From Gnetum montanum (taxonomy: Eukaryota; Streptophyta; Gnetopsida; Gnetales; Gnetaceae), in contig MNCI01035354.1 of NCBI GenBank assembly GCA_015680685.1, positions 1,487,781 through 1,511,479 on the forward strand: 23,699 nt of DNA. The letters are read 5' to 3'. Both the position numbers and the translations under genes were made by a program. How positions within the stretch are numbered: the stretch's first letter is position 1; every line of letters starts with the position of its first letter. The notes beneath the pieces are model-generated. The model had not been told where the DNA came from, did not search any database, and saw only the letters and a program-made list of their open reading frames with translations. Positions 9,201 through 17,914 of this stretch are shown one piece after another.

Positions 9201-12200
9201 GAGTGAGAAGCAAATTACAATATCAGAAGATGGAGTGACAATCGGCAGATGGGCCTTTACAATTTTCTAATTTAGGAGTTAGATGGAAATGCTTCATACT
9301 TGGTTAAGCAAATTACAATATCAGAAGATGGAGTGACAATCGGCAGATGGGCCTTTACAATTTTCTAATTTAGGAGTTAGATGGAAATGCTTCATACTTG
9401 GTTAGATTTTTCCATGCAGTTAGAATTGATGCGGAGTGTTGGATTACCAATTCATTCTCATGGTGAGTCAAGATTCGTCAATGTAGAATGGAAAAATCAA
9501 GATATATGTGTAAAGAATAGAGGTATAACAAAGAATTCGTTAAGAATAGTTATTAATTGAAGATGAAGGATTAATTCATGTTAAGTGATGAATAACATGA
9601 AGAAAGAAGTAGCAATTTCAAGTATGATGATTACTGCAAGAAGAAGAAGGAATGGTATGTGAGAAAGAGATCGAGATAGAATTCCTTCAGAAACTGTCTA
9701 TGAAGACATTCATATGTGGATATACAAGCAGAAGTTGAATGAGTCCGTAGACGTACAGATTGATATCAAAATATATAATTTGTGATTGAAATTTATTGTA
9801 ATATATTTTGTATAGTAATTTTGTAATTCTCTCTGTAACTTTTTTCTGCATAGCATCTGTGTATAAACATGAAATTCAAGATGGTCCCGTCTTACATTGC
9901 ATGCATGATTTTTTAAATATGGTACTATAAAAATTTTGTTTCTTAGCATGATGAAAATATGCCGCTAGTATGACATGAAATGAATATGGATAATGTTATA
10001 ATATGTTCGCAAGATGATGTACAATCATTAGCTTCTCAATCAATTATTATATCTATGATGGAGTTATGATGGTTTATAAAAGGTTATGATAGTCAAGGAA
10101 GATGATACTTGTTAGTAAGGAGGTGTGTGTGGAACAAAAAGGTGTACATGTATAAGAAAAATGAAGTAATAACAAGGGAAGTCGGAAGGCTAAGAAGTAG
10201 GTTACGATAGAAAATGAAGAAAGATTAAAACACCTCTGGGGATCCAAAAGGAGCCATGAGATGAAGCCAAGTGAAGTTAGAAGACACCAGTATAAGTTTG
10301 TAAGACACTTGTGAAGATTTTATACAGTTGAAATGTAGTTGAAAGTAAACACTTACAAAACCGCAAAAATAAAGTTGTCTGACATGCAAATGGAGCCCGA
10401 AGCATGAGAGGAGATTGAAGAAAGCAATAATGTAATTGACCCTGTATCCAAAAGTAGTATTTGGAGGTTAAATAGGCAAGTTTAGAGAGGTGAAACAAGA
10501 GAAGTTCGTTGAAGATGAAATCGTAGATATAGGAACCTATCAAGTTATAATGTTTAGTGTAAAGGTTGAGCTGCAAGAATGTAGTAGATTGCAGTCTTGT
10601 GTAAGACCAACCAAAGAGGAAATTTCAAACACTCAGTAAAAAGATGTCAAGAGTTTATGATGATGCCACAACTTTGACCTAGTGTACAGCAGTAACATAA
10701 TCAGAAATCATAACTACATCAAAGACTGTAGAACTCAAAATTGAGGACGAAGACAGGAAAAGTAGAGATGAATTAAAAATAATGGACACAAGAATCCAAC
10801 GAGAGTGATTTGTAAACTTAGACTAGTTATGACCTACATAATTAGTTGTAGACTAACAATTAGTTTTGATTACGAATGTAGTGTATGTCACTTGAAGATC
10901 TTGGAGAGCATAAAAGAAGTTTGTAAGTTAAAAACATGGGTCACCAAGAAATTCATAAGGTTAATTAGTATTTGTGAATGATTAAGTATCCAGAATTTTA
11001 TAATTAGAGTTGTCGTCTATGAGATGTAAAACCAGACTCTATTAAACAAATTGGTAAAATGGATCAATCAAGAAATTTGGAGTAAATTGGTTTTATGACA
11101 ACAAAATTTAATTTGCTTATGGATATAAGAAGTCATGTTTCTTCCTGTTGATTTTAGTTTAGTGTTTCTCACATTTTTGGGATGTATGGACATGGGGATG
11201 TATCTCTAAATGTGTTTGGGGACGGTATGGTCTTTTGGGAATGTCATGAGGATGCAATGAAGATGTGAGAAATAATAGTTAGATATTTGACTTTCAAGGT
11301 AGTAAAGATTATGGATAAATTTGTTATTCTTGATGTATTTTGAAAACTTGCATTGCAATTTGGACAGCAAAGCATTTTGGAATTGTTTTAGAACAAAGCA
11401 AAGAGTTGTAGTTGACACCTCAAGTGCATTTTGGATGCTCAAGACATACCAGATGTCCCACCTACCTCCTTGTCCTAGGGATGTTCTAAACGTTAAATTT
11501 TCTATGAGGCGCTTCCCTATGTAACACAGTTTTAGTTATTCTTATTTTCTTTGAGAACTCAATAATATGTTTGAAAAATAGGAACTATGACTTCAATGAT
11601 TGGTTCACTAGGCAATGAATTGTATTTTTATTGGTAAGCATTAAATGTTCTAGGTGCACCAGTTTAACGCCAGCCCTTGGGGCTGCTAGTTAATTTAGTT
11701 TATGAGCATTCACCATTGAGCTATGAGCTTGTTCTTTTCAGTAATTGTTTGTAAGAAAACATAAAATGAGTGAATTAATAGTTCTATTGGTATAGTAATT
11801 ATTGATGTTTCAGCAATATGGACCAGACTTGAAAGCGTATGTCCATGGATGAAATCTCAAGATGGTGAGGCTTGGTTATGGGGGAGGGGGTGTTTGAACC
11901 CAAAGAATGATTATAAGTACACCACAAGATATATAGCCAACATGATACTTTGGAAGAATTATGAAGGAATAGAATGATGTCTTTAAGTGTGACTTAAACT
12001 AGTAACCCTAACAAAAGAATGAGCTAACCAAACCACTTAAGCCACTGATCACTGAAGTGAGGCTTAGTTATGGGAAAATAAACATCCATAGAAAGTTGTA
12101 AATGCTTATGATACTTTACACACAAGTCAAGTATTTTTTAAGTTTGTGTCTTGTTTGAGTTGGCATGAAAAGGGAAAATTTTAACAATCGATGATTTGTT

Positions 12201-14304
12201 AAAGTAATGATGGTTGATGGATGTTGTTTCTGGAATAATGTTTGAAAAGATGGTGATCATGTCTTGTGCACTGCCCTACAATTGCTCATATTTGGAACAT
12301 AGTTTGGAATATGCTACAAATCTTTGTTTTATTAGACAATATCTTTTCATGATCTTTCAATGACTTGGACTTGGATCAGTGGTACTGATGAACTAATATA
12401 ATTTTGAGTGCTTTGGTAGTACATGCGATCCTACACATTTTGAAGGAAAGAAATTGAAGAACTTCTAAATAGACAGAAGTCAATCTAGATAGAGCGTGAT
12501 GGCTAGGGGTACAAAATTGTGAAGAGAATGTAATATAAAATGGGACTTAACTGCCTGACTTTTTGAACCATACATTATTATATTATTTATTTTGGAAGTT
12601 AGAATTAGATTGACACCTTGAGATGATTATATTATTTTTGAACTTTTTATTAGACATTAAGTCTTATCATCTTGGTTGATCATTAAGATCTTCAAGAGTA
12701 ATCTTTATACTTCAAATCTTATATTATTAATATAATCCGTTCAAAGAAAAATGCTATTGCTATAATTGGCTTTTAAAATGGAATGGCTTTTATATGTTTC
12801 TCTATTTTTCAGCATTATTGGCTGAAGAAGGGAAGTTTCTTCTCGCTGCTCGTAAAGTTAGAAGAGCTACCAGCACAGATTACATCATCTCTCTTGATCG
12901 GGACGATTTCTCAAGGGGAAGTAATAAGTACATTGGAAAGCTGAGGTGAGTTGATTGCAATTTGTAATCCTAAGAAAGTTTTACTTGTCTATAGATTTAG
13001 TTCTTTTGTAGAGTTTATTATGTGGGTAGCCCATGGAAAGAAACATCTACTCTTACTATTATCACATGTAGGACTCTCTATTCGAGGCCAAGGGAAGATC
13101 GGAAATTAACAAACACTATCTTTTAAACAAATATCTGTGCAAAGCAGAACACAGAATGGAATGAAGTTTTATTTATGACAGTTTGGTAGGAGTTAGATGA
13201 GGCCGGGAATCATATAGTACCGAGTAATATATTCTTGACCTTTAAAGTGACTGTTTCGTAATGTTTGACTGGTTTGTATTTTCAGTTTCTTAGTGTTTTG
13301 AGGTTCATGTGTTTTTGTTGATTTTGATTTAACAAGCAGATCCGAACTGTTTTTTAGATAAGACAATCGCCTTTAGCAAGTACAGGATCAAAGTTGTTTT
13401 GTTGGTTGTTACTTTAGCAGATGATGTTTTAACATCATGCTTATTCTTTTCCATTTTTACTTTGTTTGATCTGAGCATGCAATTTTTATAGAGCTTTAGT
13501 GCATCAATTCCTTTTCCACTTTTTAAAATTATAATTCCCGGACGTTTTGACTGTATTAACCTGAATTTATACGATAACTTCGTTCAGCATATGACACGCA
13601 GTAAGAAACTAAACTCTTAGTCATTACTGGTATGCAATTGCAGATCCAATTTTCTTGGAACGAAATTTACAATTTATGATTGTCAACCACCACATACTGG
13701 TGCTGTAGCCTCAACAAGCCGTGCTGGACGACGAGTGGGATCAAAGCAAGTTTCTCCGAAGGTTCCTGCTGGTAGTTATGTTGTTGCACATATTACGTAT
13801 GAGTTGAATGTTTTGGGAACCAGAGGTCCCAGACGCATGCAATGTCTAATGGAATCAATTCCAGCTTCAGCCTTGGATGTAGGAGGTACTGCTCTGACTC
13901 GTACAGAATCCGTACTGAGTGAGCAAGAGTTGACTTCTGTTCCATCCATTGCATCTAAATCTGACTTAGATGATAGAGGTTCATCTTCCCGACAAATTTG
14001 TAGCAATAATTTGAAAGGTCCATTACTCCTGAAAAACAAGGCCCCAAGGTGGCATGAACAGTTGCAGTGCTGGTGTTTGAATTTCAAAGGCCGTGTGACA
14101 GTCCCATCTGTTAAAAACTTTCAGCTTGTCTCGGTCTTAGAAGTGCCTCAGCTGTCATCTCAGAATGATTATGACAGGGTTCTACTGCAATTTGGAAAAG
14201 TCGGGAAGGATGCATTTACAATGGACTATCGGTACCCATTATCAGCTTTTCAAGCATTTGCCATTTGTCTTAGCAGTTTTGATACAAAATTGGCTTGCGA
14301 ATAG
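2782..14304 (+). CDS. Tubby-like F-box protein (TLP), four coding exons
   Basis: Joined exons 2782-3234, 4016-4103, 12813-12945 and 13644-14304 give 1335 nt, 444 aa plus TAG. All three introns are GT-AG and the frame stays open. Residues 1-30 match the plant TLP start ([20 protein letters not shown]). Residues 31-86 are low-complexity linker. Residues about 87-135 are the F-box (PPELLRDVI, then CAGVCRAWR). The Tubby domain runs from about 143 to the end: SLKQPGPRD, the basic CFIKRDR segment at 161-167, [14 protein letters not shown] near 221-233, [14 protein letters not shown] at 372-385 and the terminal [16 protein letters not shown] at 429-444. The last two fit the two Tubby signatures. Known for the family: the F-box binds an SKP1-type adaptor of SCF ubiquitin ligases, and the Tubby domain binds phosphoinositides, tethering the protein at the plasma membrane until stress signals release it. 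Length is within the usual plant TLP range. Residues about 297-345 form a poorly conserved insert, as is common in plant members. Which TLP paralogue this is cannot be decided here. Confidence 0.96.
3235..4015 (+). other. TLP intron 1 (781 bp)
   Basis: GT at 3235 and AG at 4014-4015. The donor hexamer GTCTTC lacks the usual A at +3/+4 and G at +5. T-rich throughout. No repeat or gene is recognised inside it. Confidence 0.9.
4016..4103 (+). CDS. TLP exon 2: start of Tubby domain
   Basis: This 88-nt exon starts after ...TTATAACAG and ends before GTAAGC. It encodes residues 152-180 ([16 protein letters not shown]... to GLTP) plus the first base of codon 181. The PGPRD and CFIKRD segments are directly recognisable from plant TLPs and fix both splice sites. 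Confidence 0.95.
4251..4280. repeat. compound (GA)n(GT)n microsatellite
   Basis: A GA run at 4251-4262 passes directly into a GT run ending at 4280, early in intron 2. Confidence 0.9.
5599..5642. repeat. 22-bp tandem duplication
   Basis: CTATGTTGATTGTACCTATTG plus one base occurs twice in direct succession, almost perfectly. Confidence 0.85.
6131..6185 (-). repeat. tRNA-derived SINE-like fragment (copy 3)
   Basis: On the - strand a B-box-like AAGTTCAATCCC (complement of about 6131-6143) follows an A-box-like CACTTTGTTAAG (complement of 6173-6184) at tRNA-like spacing. Only the tRNA-like head is recognisable. Confidence 0.35.
6476..6665. repeat. 95-bp tandem duplication in the 5' LTR
   Basis: 6476-6570 is repeated at 6571-6665 with no difference that I can see. 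The 3' LTR has the segment once. Confidence 0.95.
6713..7083. mobile_element. insertion in 5' LTR containing a SINE-like copy
   Basis: The flanking LTR sequence AAGTATGATTA and TACTGCAAGAA is nearly continuous in the 3' LTR (9618-9643) but separated here by about 370 bp. Inside are A20 (6808-6827) and the SINE-like head at 6828-6912. Loss from the 3' LTR is the alternative explanation. Confidence 0.55.
6808..6912 (-). mobile_element. tRNA-derived SINE-like element (best copy)
   Basis: On the - strand: A-box-like TAACTTAGTGGTA (complement of 6898-6910), about 30 nt, then B-box-like AAATTTGATTCCAG (complement of 6856-6869), a short body and a T20 tract (complement of 6808-6827). The box sequence and spacing match a tRNA Pol III promoter, and the homopolymer end suits a retroposed SINE. 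The family is not named. Confidence 0.55.
7335..7346 (+). other. copia primer-binding site
   Basis: TGGTATCAGAGC is complementary to the 3' end of plant initiator tRNA-Met and is the usual PBS just inside plant copia 5' LTRs. Confidence 0.9.
7448..8160 (+). pseudogene. copia gag relic
   Basis: Frames read [38 protein letters not shown], then LDALPYE and [18 protein letters not shown] further on. This is the pattern of copia Gag (UBN2-type) with a C-terminal zinc knuckle, seen as KCFIC with a later Cys in another frame. Several stops (for example at 7549) and frameshifts break it. An imperfect tandem repeat of 62-63 bp lies inside. Confidence 0.75.
7754..7878. repeat. ~63-bp tandem duplication inside gag relic
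   Basis: A unit ending CATAGAAGAAGCTGTTATCA occurs twice, at about 7754-7815 and 7816-7878, with several substitutions and a 1-nt indel. It is older than the 95- and 98-bp duplications, judged by divergence. Confidence 0.85.
8707..8772 (+). pseudogene. GAG-pre-integrase motif relic
   Basis: The frame reads [19 protein letters not shown] then a stop. LWHxRFGH is the hallmark at the start of the copia integrase region; here GH is changed. The sequence just upstream ([24 protein letters not shown], 8486-8556) resembles the linker between protease and this motif. Confidence 0.7.
8820..9123 (+). pseudogene. copia RNase H C-terminal relic
   Basis: One frame reads [28 protein letters not shown], then [13 protein letters not shown]. 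This matches the end of copia polyproteins (YCDNxSAIxIAKN, HxRTKHIDxxxHF, ADxxTKPLP). The Asp of YCD is Glu here, and there are three stops in the stretch. Confidence 0.88.
9208..9403. repeat. 98-bp tandem duplication before the 3' LTR
   Basis: 9208-9305 is repeated at 9306-9403 with no difference that I can see. It lies just upstream of the 3' LTR, next to the purine-rich AACAAGGGAGAATAACTGAG (from 9182). Confidence 0.95.
9437..9878 (+). repeat. copia 3' LTR (442 bp)
   Basis: Starts TGTTGGATTACCAATTCATT and ends GTATAAACATGAAATTCA. It aligns with the 5' LTR through its full length apart from the 5' LTR insertions. Substitutions between the two are frequent, indicating an old insertion. Confidence 0.85.
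9879..11970. other. intron 2 DNA with no recognised content
   Basis: AT-rich, with short open frames on both strands and no motif of a known domain. I see nothing that I can name. Confidence 0.5.
11975..12050 (-). repeat. tRNA-like SINE fragment (copy 4)
   Basis: On the - strand, TTAAGTGGTTTGGTTAGCTC (complement of 12021-12040) is A-box-like and AGTTTAAGTCAC (complement of 11989-12000) is a weak B-box. The stretch is bracketed by an 18-bp near-perfect direct repeat, GTGAGGCTTgGTTATGGG, at 11875-11892 and 12057-12074. Confidence 0.35.
12813..12945 (+). CDS. TLP exon 3: Tubby domain core
   Basis: This 133-nt exon follows a pyrimidine-rich acceptor (TCTCTATTTTTCAG) and ends at AG|GTGAGT. It completes codon 181 and encodes residues 182-224 ([14 protein letters not shown]... 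to NKYIGKL) plus two bases of Arg225. Phases 1 and 2 at its ends agree with the flanking exons. Confidence 0.95.
12946..13643 (+). other. TLP intron 3 (698 bp)
   Basis: GTGAGT donor and TGCAATTGCAG acceptor. No repeats or genes are recognised inside. Confidence 0.92.
13644..14304 (+). CDS. TLP exon 4: C-terminal Tubby domain and stop
   Basis: This 661-nt exon starts after TGCAATTGCAG, completes Arg225 and reads [12 protein letters not shown] to ...KLACE, then TAG at 14302-14304. It carries both Tubby signatures and the variable insert between ESIPASA and the [12 protein letters not shown] block. Confidence 0.96.
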
Positions 14305-14680
14305 GGGATGGATTTGAAGGCATTTGGACCCTTTCCATGCTTAGAGAAGATTTTAGTCAAATGACACTTTCCGATGATCCACGTTATGCTGTTGTATTTC
14401 TGTAGTATAGTCAATTACTTCAATGCTCGTCATCCTTGTTTGTCATTATCTGGTGGATGAATTTCCTTGCTGCCAAATAAGCATTAGGTTGGTAGTTTTG
14501 CTTGAGCTTGCCTAAATACTCCCATCTTGTTGACTGTATCATTGATCATTGATGTCTGGGGCTTTGTTGAAATTGATACTAACGAATTTGTTGTATAGTA
14601 GCTTCTTGTACATTAAAGCTTTTTGGAAGTTTTGCGAGTATATAAATATAGAACGAATTTTCAAGGCTTGATTATTTAAT
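14305..14680 (+). other. probable TLP 3' UTR
   Basis: T-rich sequence after the stop. There is no AATAAA, but plant poly(A) signals are loose. Candidates are AATAAG near 14476 and TATAAATATAG near 14640. The end of the transcript is not determined. Confidence 0.4.
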
Positions 14681-15140
14681 TTAATTAATGCTTTGGAAAA
14701 CCCGGAATATTTTTCTTGTGCTAATAGGATATTGTTCTGAAAGTTGGGAGTTTTAAAATTGATGCATGGAAAAGGTTTTGATAAATTTTGGGAATAATTC
14801 TTCGGATTCAAGCAATTTCAAGTGAATGCAACGGCTTAGGCCCTTTAGTCATGGGTTTCTTCTTCTTCAAGCAAGAGGTGGAGTTCTGGGTTATACCGTT
14901 TGAAACAGCGTTAGCGTTGGGGGTTGGTAGAATGTTGCCGGTACATTTTTGGATGCTGTGGAGCATTTGCTTTCTTCCAGCGACCTGCGAATAACAAGAT
15001 TCATGGATGATGTTGTGCATTCCACATCTGGTTATGGAAATACTCTGTTTTTTCTTCAAATATTGTTTGTGGTACATTTGAAGATTCCGTCCCAACCAGG
15101 GTCGGAATTTGAGAATTTCCTAATCTGGACGTATCCGTAC
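14680..15140. other. downstream DNA, no gene seen
   Basis: Short overlapping open frames (68-95 codons) occur on both strands at 14788-15206. None shows a known domain, so no gene is called. Confidence 0.4.
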
Positions 15141-15141
15141 T

Positions 15142-15326
15142 CCAGGTTTAAAACATATATTTTCCCTGTATATACAGTACACACTAAATTCATAGGTTTT
15201 AATTAAAAATAGACTGTATAATACATTTTCAAATCCAGGTTTAAAGCATATATTTTTCCTGTATGTACAGTACACGTTAAATTCATACGTTTTAATTAAA
15301 AATAAAACTTTATAATACATTTCTGG
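15142..15326. repeat. 93-bp tandem duplication
   Basis: CCAGGTTTAAAnCATATATTTT... recurs from 15142 and 15235 with about ten differences. Each copy contains the CTGTATnTACAGTACAC dyad. Confidence 0.9.
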
Positions 15327-15835
15327 TGTTAATATGAACCCAAAATTTGGAGTTGGACAATCTGGGTTCAGGGCGTTGCACTGGGTCCCCTTGGTTCTTG
15401 GTGCACCCAAACCCAGACCTGAGCCAACGAGCTGAGCTGATTATTTTTTAACGTCGCATACAAATTTCAAATAGGCACATTATAGTAGTTTGGAAGAACC
15501 TCTAATTCGTTATGGTTTCAAAATATTTTAAAACATTAATAAAACATAATAGGAACTGTGAATATTTTTGTTTAAAAAATTTTAAAATTTTACATTAATC
15601 AGTTTTAATATCAAGTAATATATAATGATACTTGGAGTTGAAAGATAAGGAAGGATATTTTCTGGGGTTTCTAAAGGAAACAAGTATATTCAAAAGGAAA
15701 CATGGTGGTTGAGGGAAGAAGTGTAACCAAAAATGTAAAATGACACAATAGAAGATATGATTTTACATAATGTAGTGGAAGTATAAGGTGAAACTTAGCC
15801 TTTTGGTGTCTTTTTATGAGAAGCTAGGAACTAAG

Positions 15836-16016
15836 TAGAGTGAGAAGTCAATTGATTAGTTGGCTATAATTTTGAACAAGAGGTAAAAAGAATTTTATCA
15901 TGTTAAATGTATCAAGTTGAAGAGCTAAGAAGAGTGAGACCTCAATTGACAAGATGGCTAAAATTCCAAACAAGAGGTGTAAACACTATAACAAGAGGTG
16001 TAAACAAGAGGTGTCA
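15836..16016. repeat. degenerate direct repeats (ACAAGAGGT family)
   Basis: AGAGTGAGAnnTCAATTGA...GGCTAnAATT...AACAAGAGGT occurs at about 15836 and 15931. A shorter ACAAGAGGTGT unit then occurs at about 15970, 15991 and 16004. Confidence 0.65.
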
Positions 16017-16068
16017 GATATAACAAGTCTATTTTTAGTTTAATAAACAATATTTCAAAGATGAAGTT

Positions 16069-16094
16069 GAAGACAAGGGGTAGTGTTAGATCCC
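16069..16094 (+). mobile_element. possible polypurine tract and LTR start
   Basis: GAAGACAAGGGG is followed three bases later by TGTTAGATCCC at 16084, which looks like the junction of a polypurine tract and a 3' LTR. No matching LTR end was found, so this is tentative. Confidence 0.3.
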
Positions 16095-16277
16095 AAATAG
16101 TCATAATAAGCAAAAAAATAAAAAAAATAAAAAATGCCTTGCATGCTTTTAACATTGAGTGGAAAATACCCAAGGAAAAACTTTACAATTTTAGAGATGT
16201 TTATCAAGGAAGAAATTAATTATTAGTAAGGAGGATGATCCCACCTTAACAATATTTACATCCTTTTTAACATCTTT

Positions 16278-16410
16278 GCTTAAATTTAAAATAACAAAGA
16301 GATTTAGGAATAGAAAGTTATGAAATACAATATTACATTTGTGCTTGAATTTATAATCACAAAGGGCTTTTGAGGTAGTAATTGAAAGTTGTGGCAAAAT
16401 ATCAACATTT
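16278..16410. repeat. degenerate ~65-bp tandem repeat
   Basis: GCTTnAATTTAnAATnACAAAGnGnTTT... to ACATTTGT occurs twice, from 16278 and 16343, with many differences. Confidence 0.6.
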
Positions 16411-16761
16411 GTAAAAAAGCTAAATTGATAAGAAATTGGTGTATCACTATTCTTGCAACATTGTAGCCAATGGACTAAATTTAGAAATACAAGTTGGAAG
16501 GTAACAATTTCCATTATTTAGTAATCCCAAGACAAGGTTATGTCGGCGATTCCTTGTAAAATGTTGTGCTAGTCGGAAGCTTCCAAACATAAGATATGTG
16601 ATGTTTCATTAATGTATAAGTTCTTATAAAAGGTGTTATTTACTACACCTCTAAAGATGAGGTTTCTTGTAGAGTACATTCATAACAACTTTAGGGAGCA
16701 TTAATCCTTACAATTTGTGGATTGTTAATGATCATGTAAGGCACATATTGCTTTTTGTAAT

Positions 16762-16808
16762 TACCCATCACCAAGCGTAATTGCTTTTTGTACCCTTGGT
16801 GATGGGTA
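16762..16808. repeat. 14-bp perfect inverted repeat (hairpin)
   Basis: TACCCATCACCAAG (16762-16775) and its exact reverse complement (16795-16808) are separated by 19 nt. GGCACATATTG flanks the structure as a direct repeat (16740 and 16815), and ATTGCTTTTTGTA occurs outside arm 1 and again within the loop. Confidence 0.9.
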
Positions 16809-17236
16809 CTATTGGCACATATTGGGGATTAAACTAGTCAAATATTTTGAGAAGTAGATGACCATGTACTGTGAAAGGTGAGGCAACACTCTATTTCTAG
16901 GATACATAATCTTCACAATTGTTTCCATGGTACCATTAACTAATCTTGCTTATGTTCACTTTATGTTGAGCATCTTTACCATAAGCTATAACCTTCTTGT
17001 CAATGTTAATTTTGATCTTTAAGTTAACATTGTTTTTGTTGGATAATAATAGATTTGCCGCATGAACTATTTGTCCAGACTAATTAATACTTTATGTTGT
17101 ACAAGTAAAAACATTCACATAAGCCTCTCTTTTCTCTAGTTTTTTTTATTACCATTTAATTATTCTTATGGTTGACATTAACTTGGTTTTTCATATAGCC
17201 ACTTTCATAATGGTTTTTTCTATTCTTAACTTCAAC

Positions 17237-17502
17237 ATGTTTTTCCTTAACTATAGGGGCATCAAGCTCATGAGTTACACCATGAAGTTATGGAACATAG
17301 TTATAAAATAATGCTTAAGGTAAGAATCAATTGTTTCTGAGAATTAGTTTGGTTTTATGCTTGAAAGATCAACTATAGAAGTTATCTTTTTGCAGATGAT
17401 GGAGAAATTTAGAAATTTAAGTATAACAAGAGGAATCTACATATGATTTTTATTGACTTGGAAAAAAACTTATGATAAAGTTCCCCAAGATATTATTTGG
17501 TA
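17237..17502 (+). pseudogene. LINE reverse-transcriptase relic
   Basis: One frame reads NYRGIKLMSYTMKLW, then VSEN*FGFMLERSTIEVIF, then LMEKF-like and HMIFIDLEK. After one extra A in an A7 run (17462-17468) it continues TYDKVPQDIIW. This is the classic block of non-LTR retrotransposon RTs (NYRGIxL, GFxPGRST, FIDLEKAYDxVP). It covers the early RT blocks only. The catalytic YxDD block is not seen downstream. Stops at about 17312, 17324 and 17345 plus the frameshift make it dead. Confidence 0.88.
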
Positions 17503-17914
17503 AATATTAAAAGGAGAACAAACATACTATGTAATATTAAATAATTATATTTTTTTTAAAAGTAAAAAAGCTACAATAAAATGAGAAATAACTCAAACTT
17601 AATGTAACTAAATAAAACTTAATAAAGTTCTCAGGAAGATCCTAGGATTGCTTCAAAATTTTCTATTCACAAAGGCTTTCAATATAAAGAAGCCTAGAAT
17701 TTCATATTAAAGGTGAGATTAAGGTTAGTGATGAAGATTGTTTCCAAGATGAGGTTTGTCTACAACACAACTTACTAGGCATGTTTGTTTCTCAAGTCTA
17801 AGACCACATCTAGACTAGATTCAATATTGGCTTTCAAAAAAATGAAGAGAATCTATTGTTTAGATGATTGCTTTTCATGAGGGTTCACAAAGATTTGACT
17901 TTCAAATAGTAGAA

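Larger units (their letters stand above)
6450..9878 (+). mobile_element. deleted Ty1/copia LTR retrotransposon
   Basis: Both LTRs begin TGTTGGATTACCA and end GAAATTCA. A primer-binding site TGGTATCAGAGC, typical of plant copia elements primed by initiator tRNA-Met, follows the 5' LTR at 7335-7346. The internal 2.1 kb holds, in order, a Gag-like region, a degraded zinc-knuckle region (8116-8155), the GAG-pre-integrase motif DLWHARF (from 8707) and an RNase H tail (about 8820-9123). Integrase and reverse transcriptase are missing between about 8775 and 8820. Stops and frameshifts are frequent, so it is inactive. Flanks TGGCC (6445-6449) and TGGTC (9882-9886) could be a decayed target-site duplication if the 3' LTR end is taken three bases further out. 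Confidence 0.88.
4104..12812 (+). other. TLP intron 2 (8709 bp)
   Basis: The donor GTAAGC and the pyrimidine-rich acceptor are both good. The intron holds a compound microsatellite, a 22-bp duplication, SINE-like fragments and a deleted copia element (6450-9878). No gene is recognised at 4281-6120, and only diverged non-coding DNA at 9879-11970 and 12060-12812. Open frames of 60-120 codons here have no recognisable domain. Confidence 0.92.

Noticed and set aside
14788-15410. Several small frames downstream of the TLP gene
   Set aside because: They overlap on both strands, one (15120-15410) simply reads through the 93-bp tandem duplication, and none has a known domain.
16191-16514. 107-codon open frame on the - strand
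   Set aside because: Hydrophobic, low-complexity translation of a degenerate 65-bp repeat; no family recognised.
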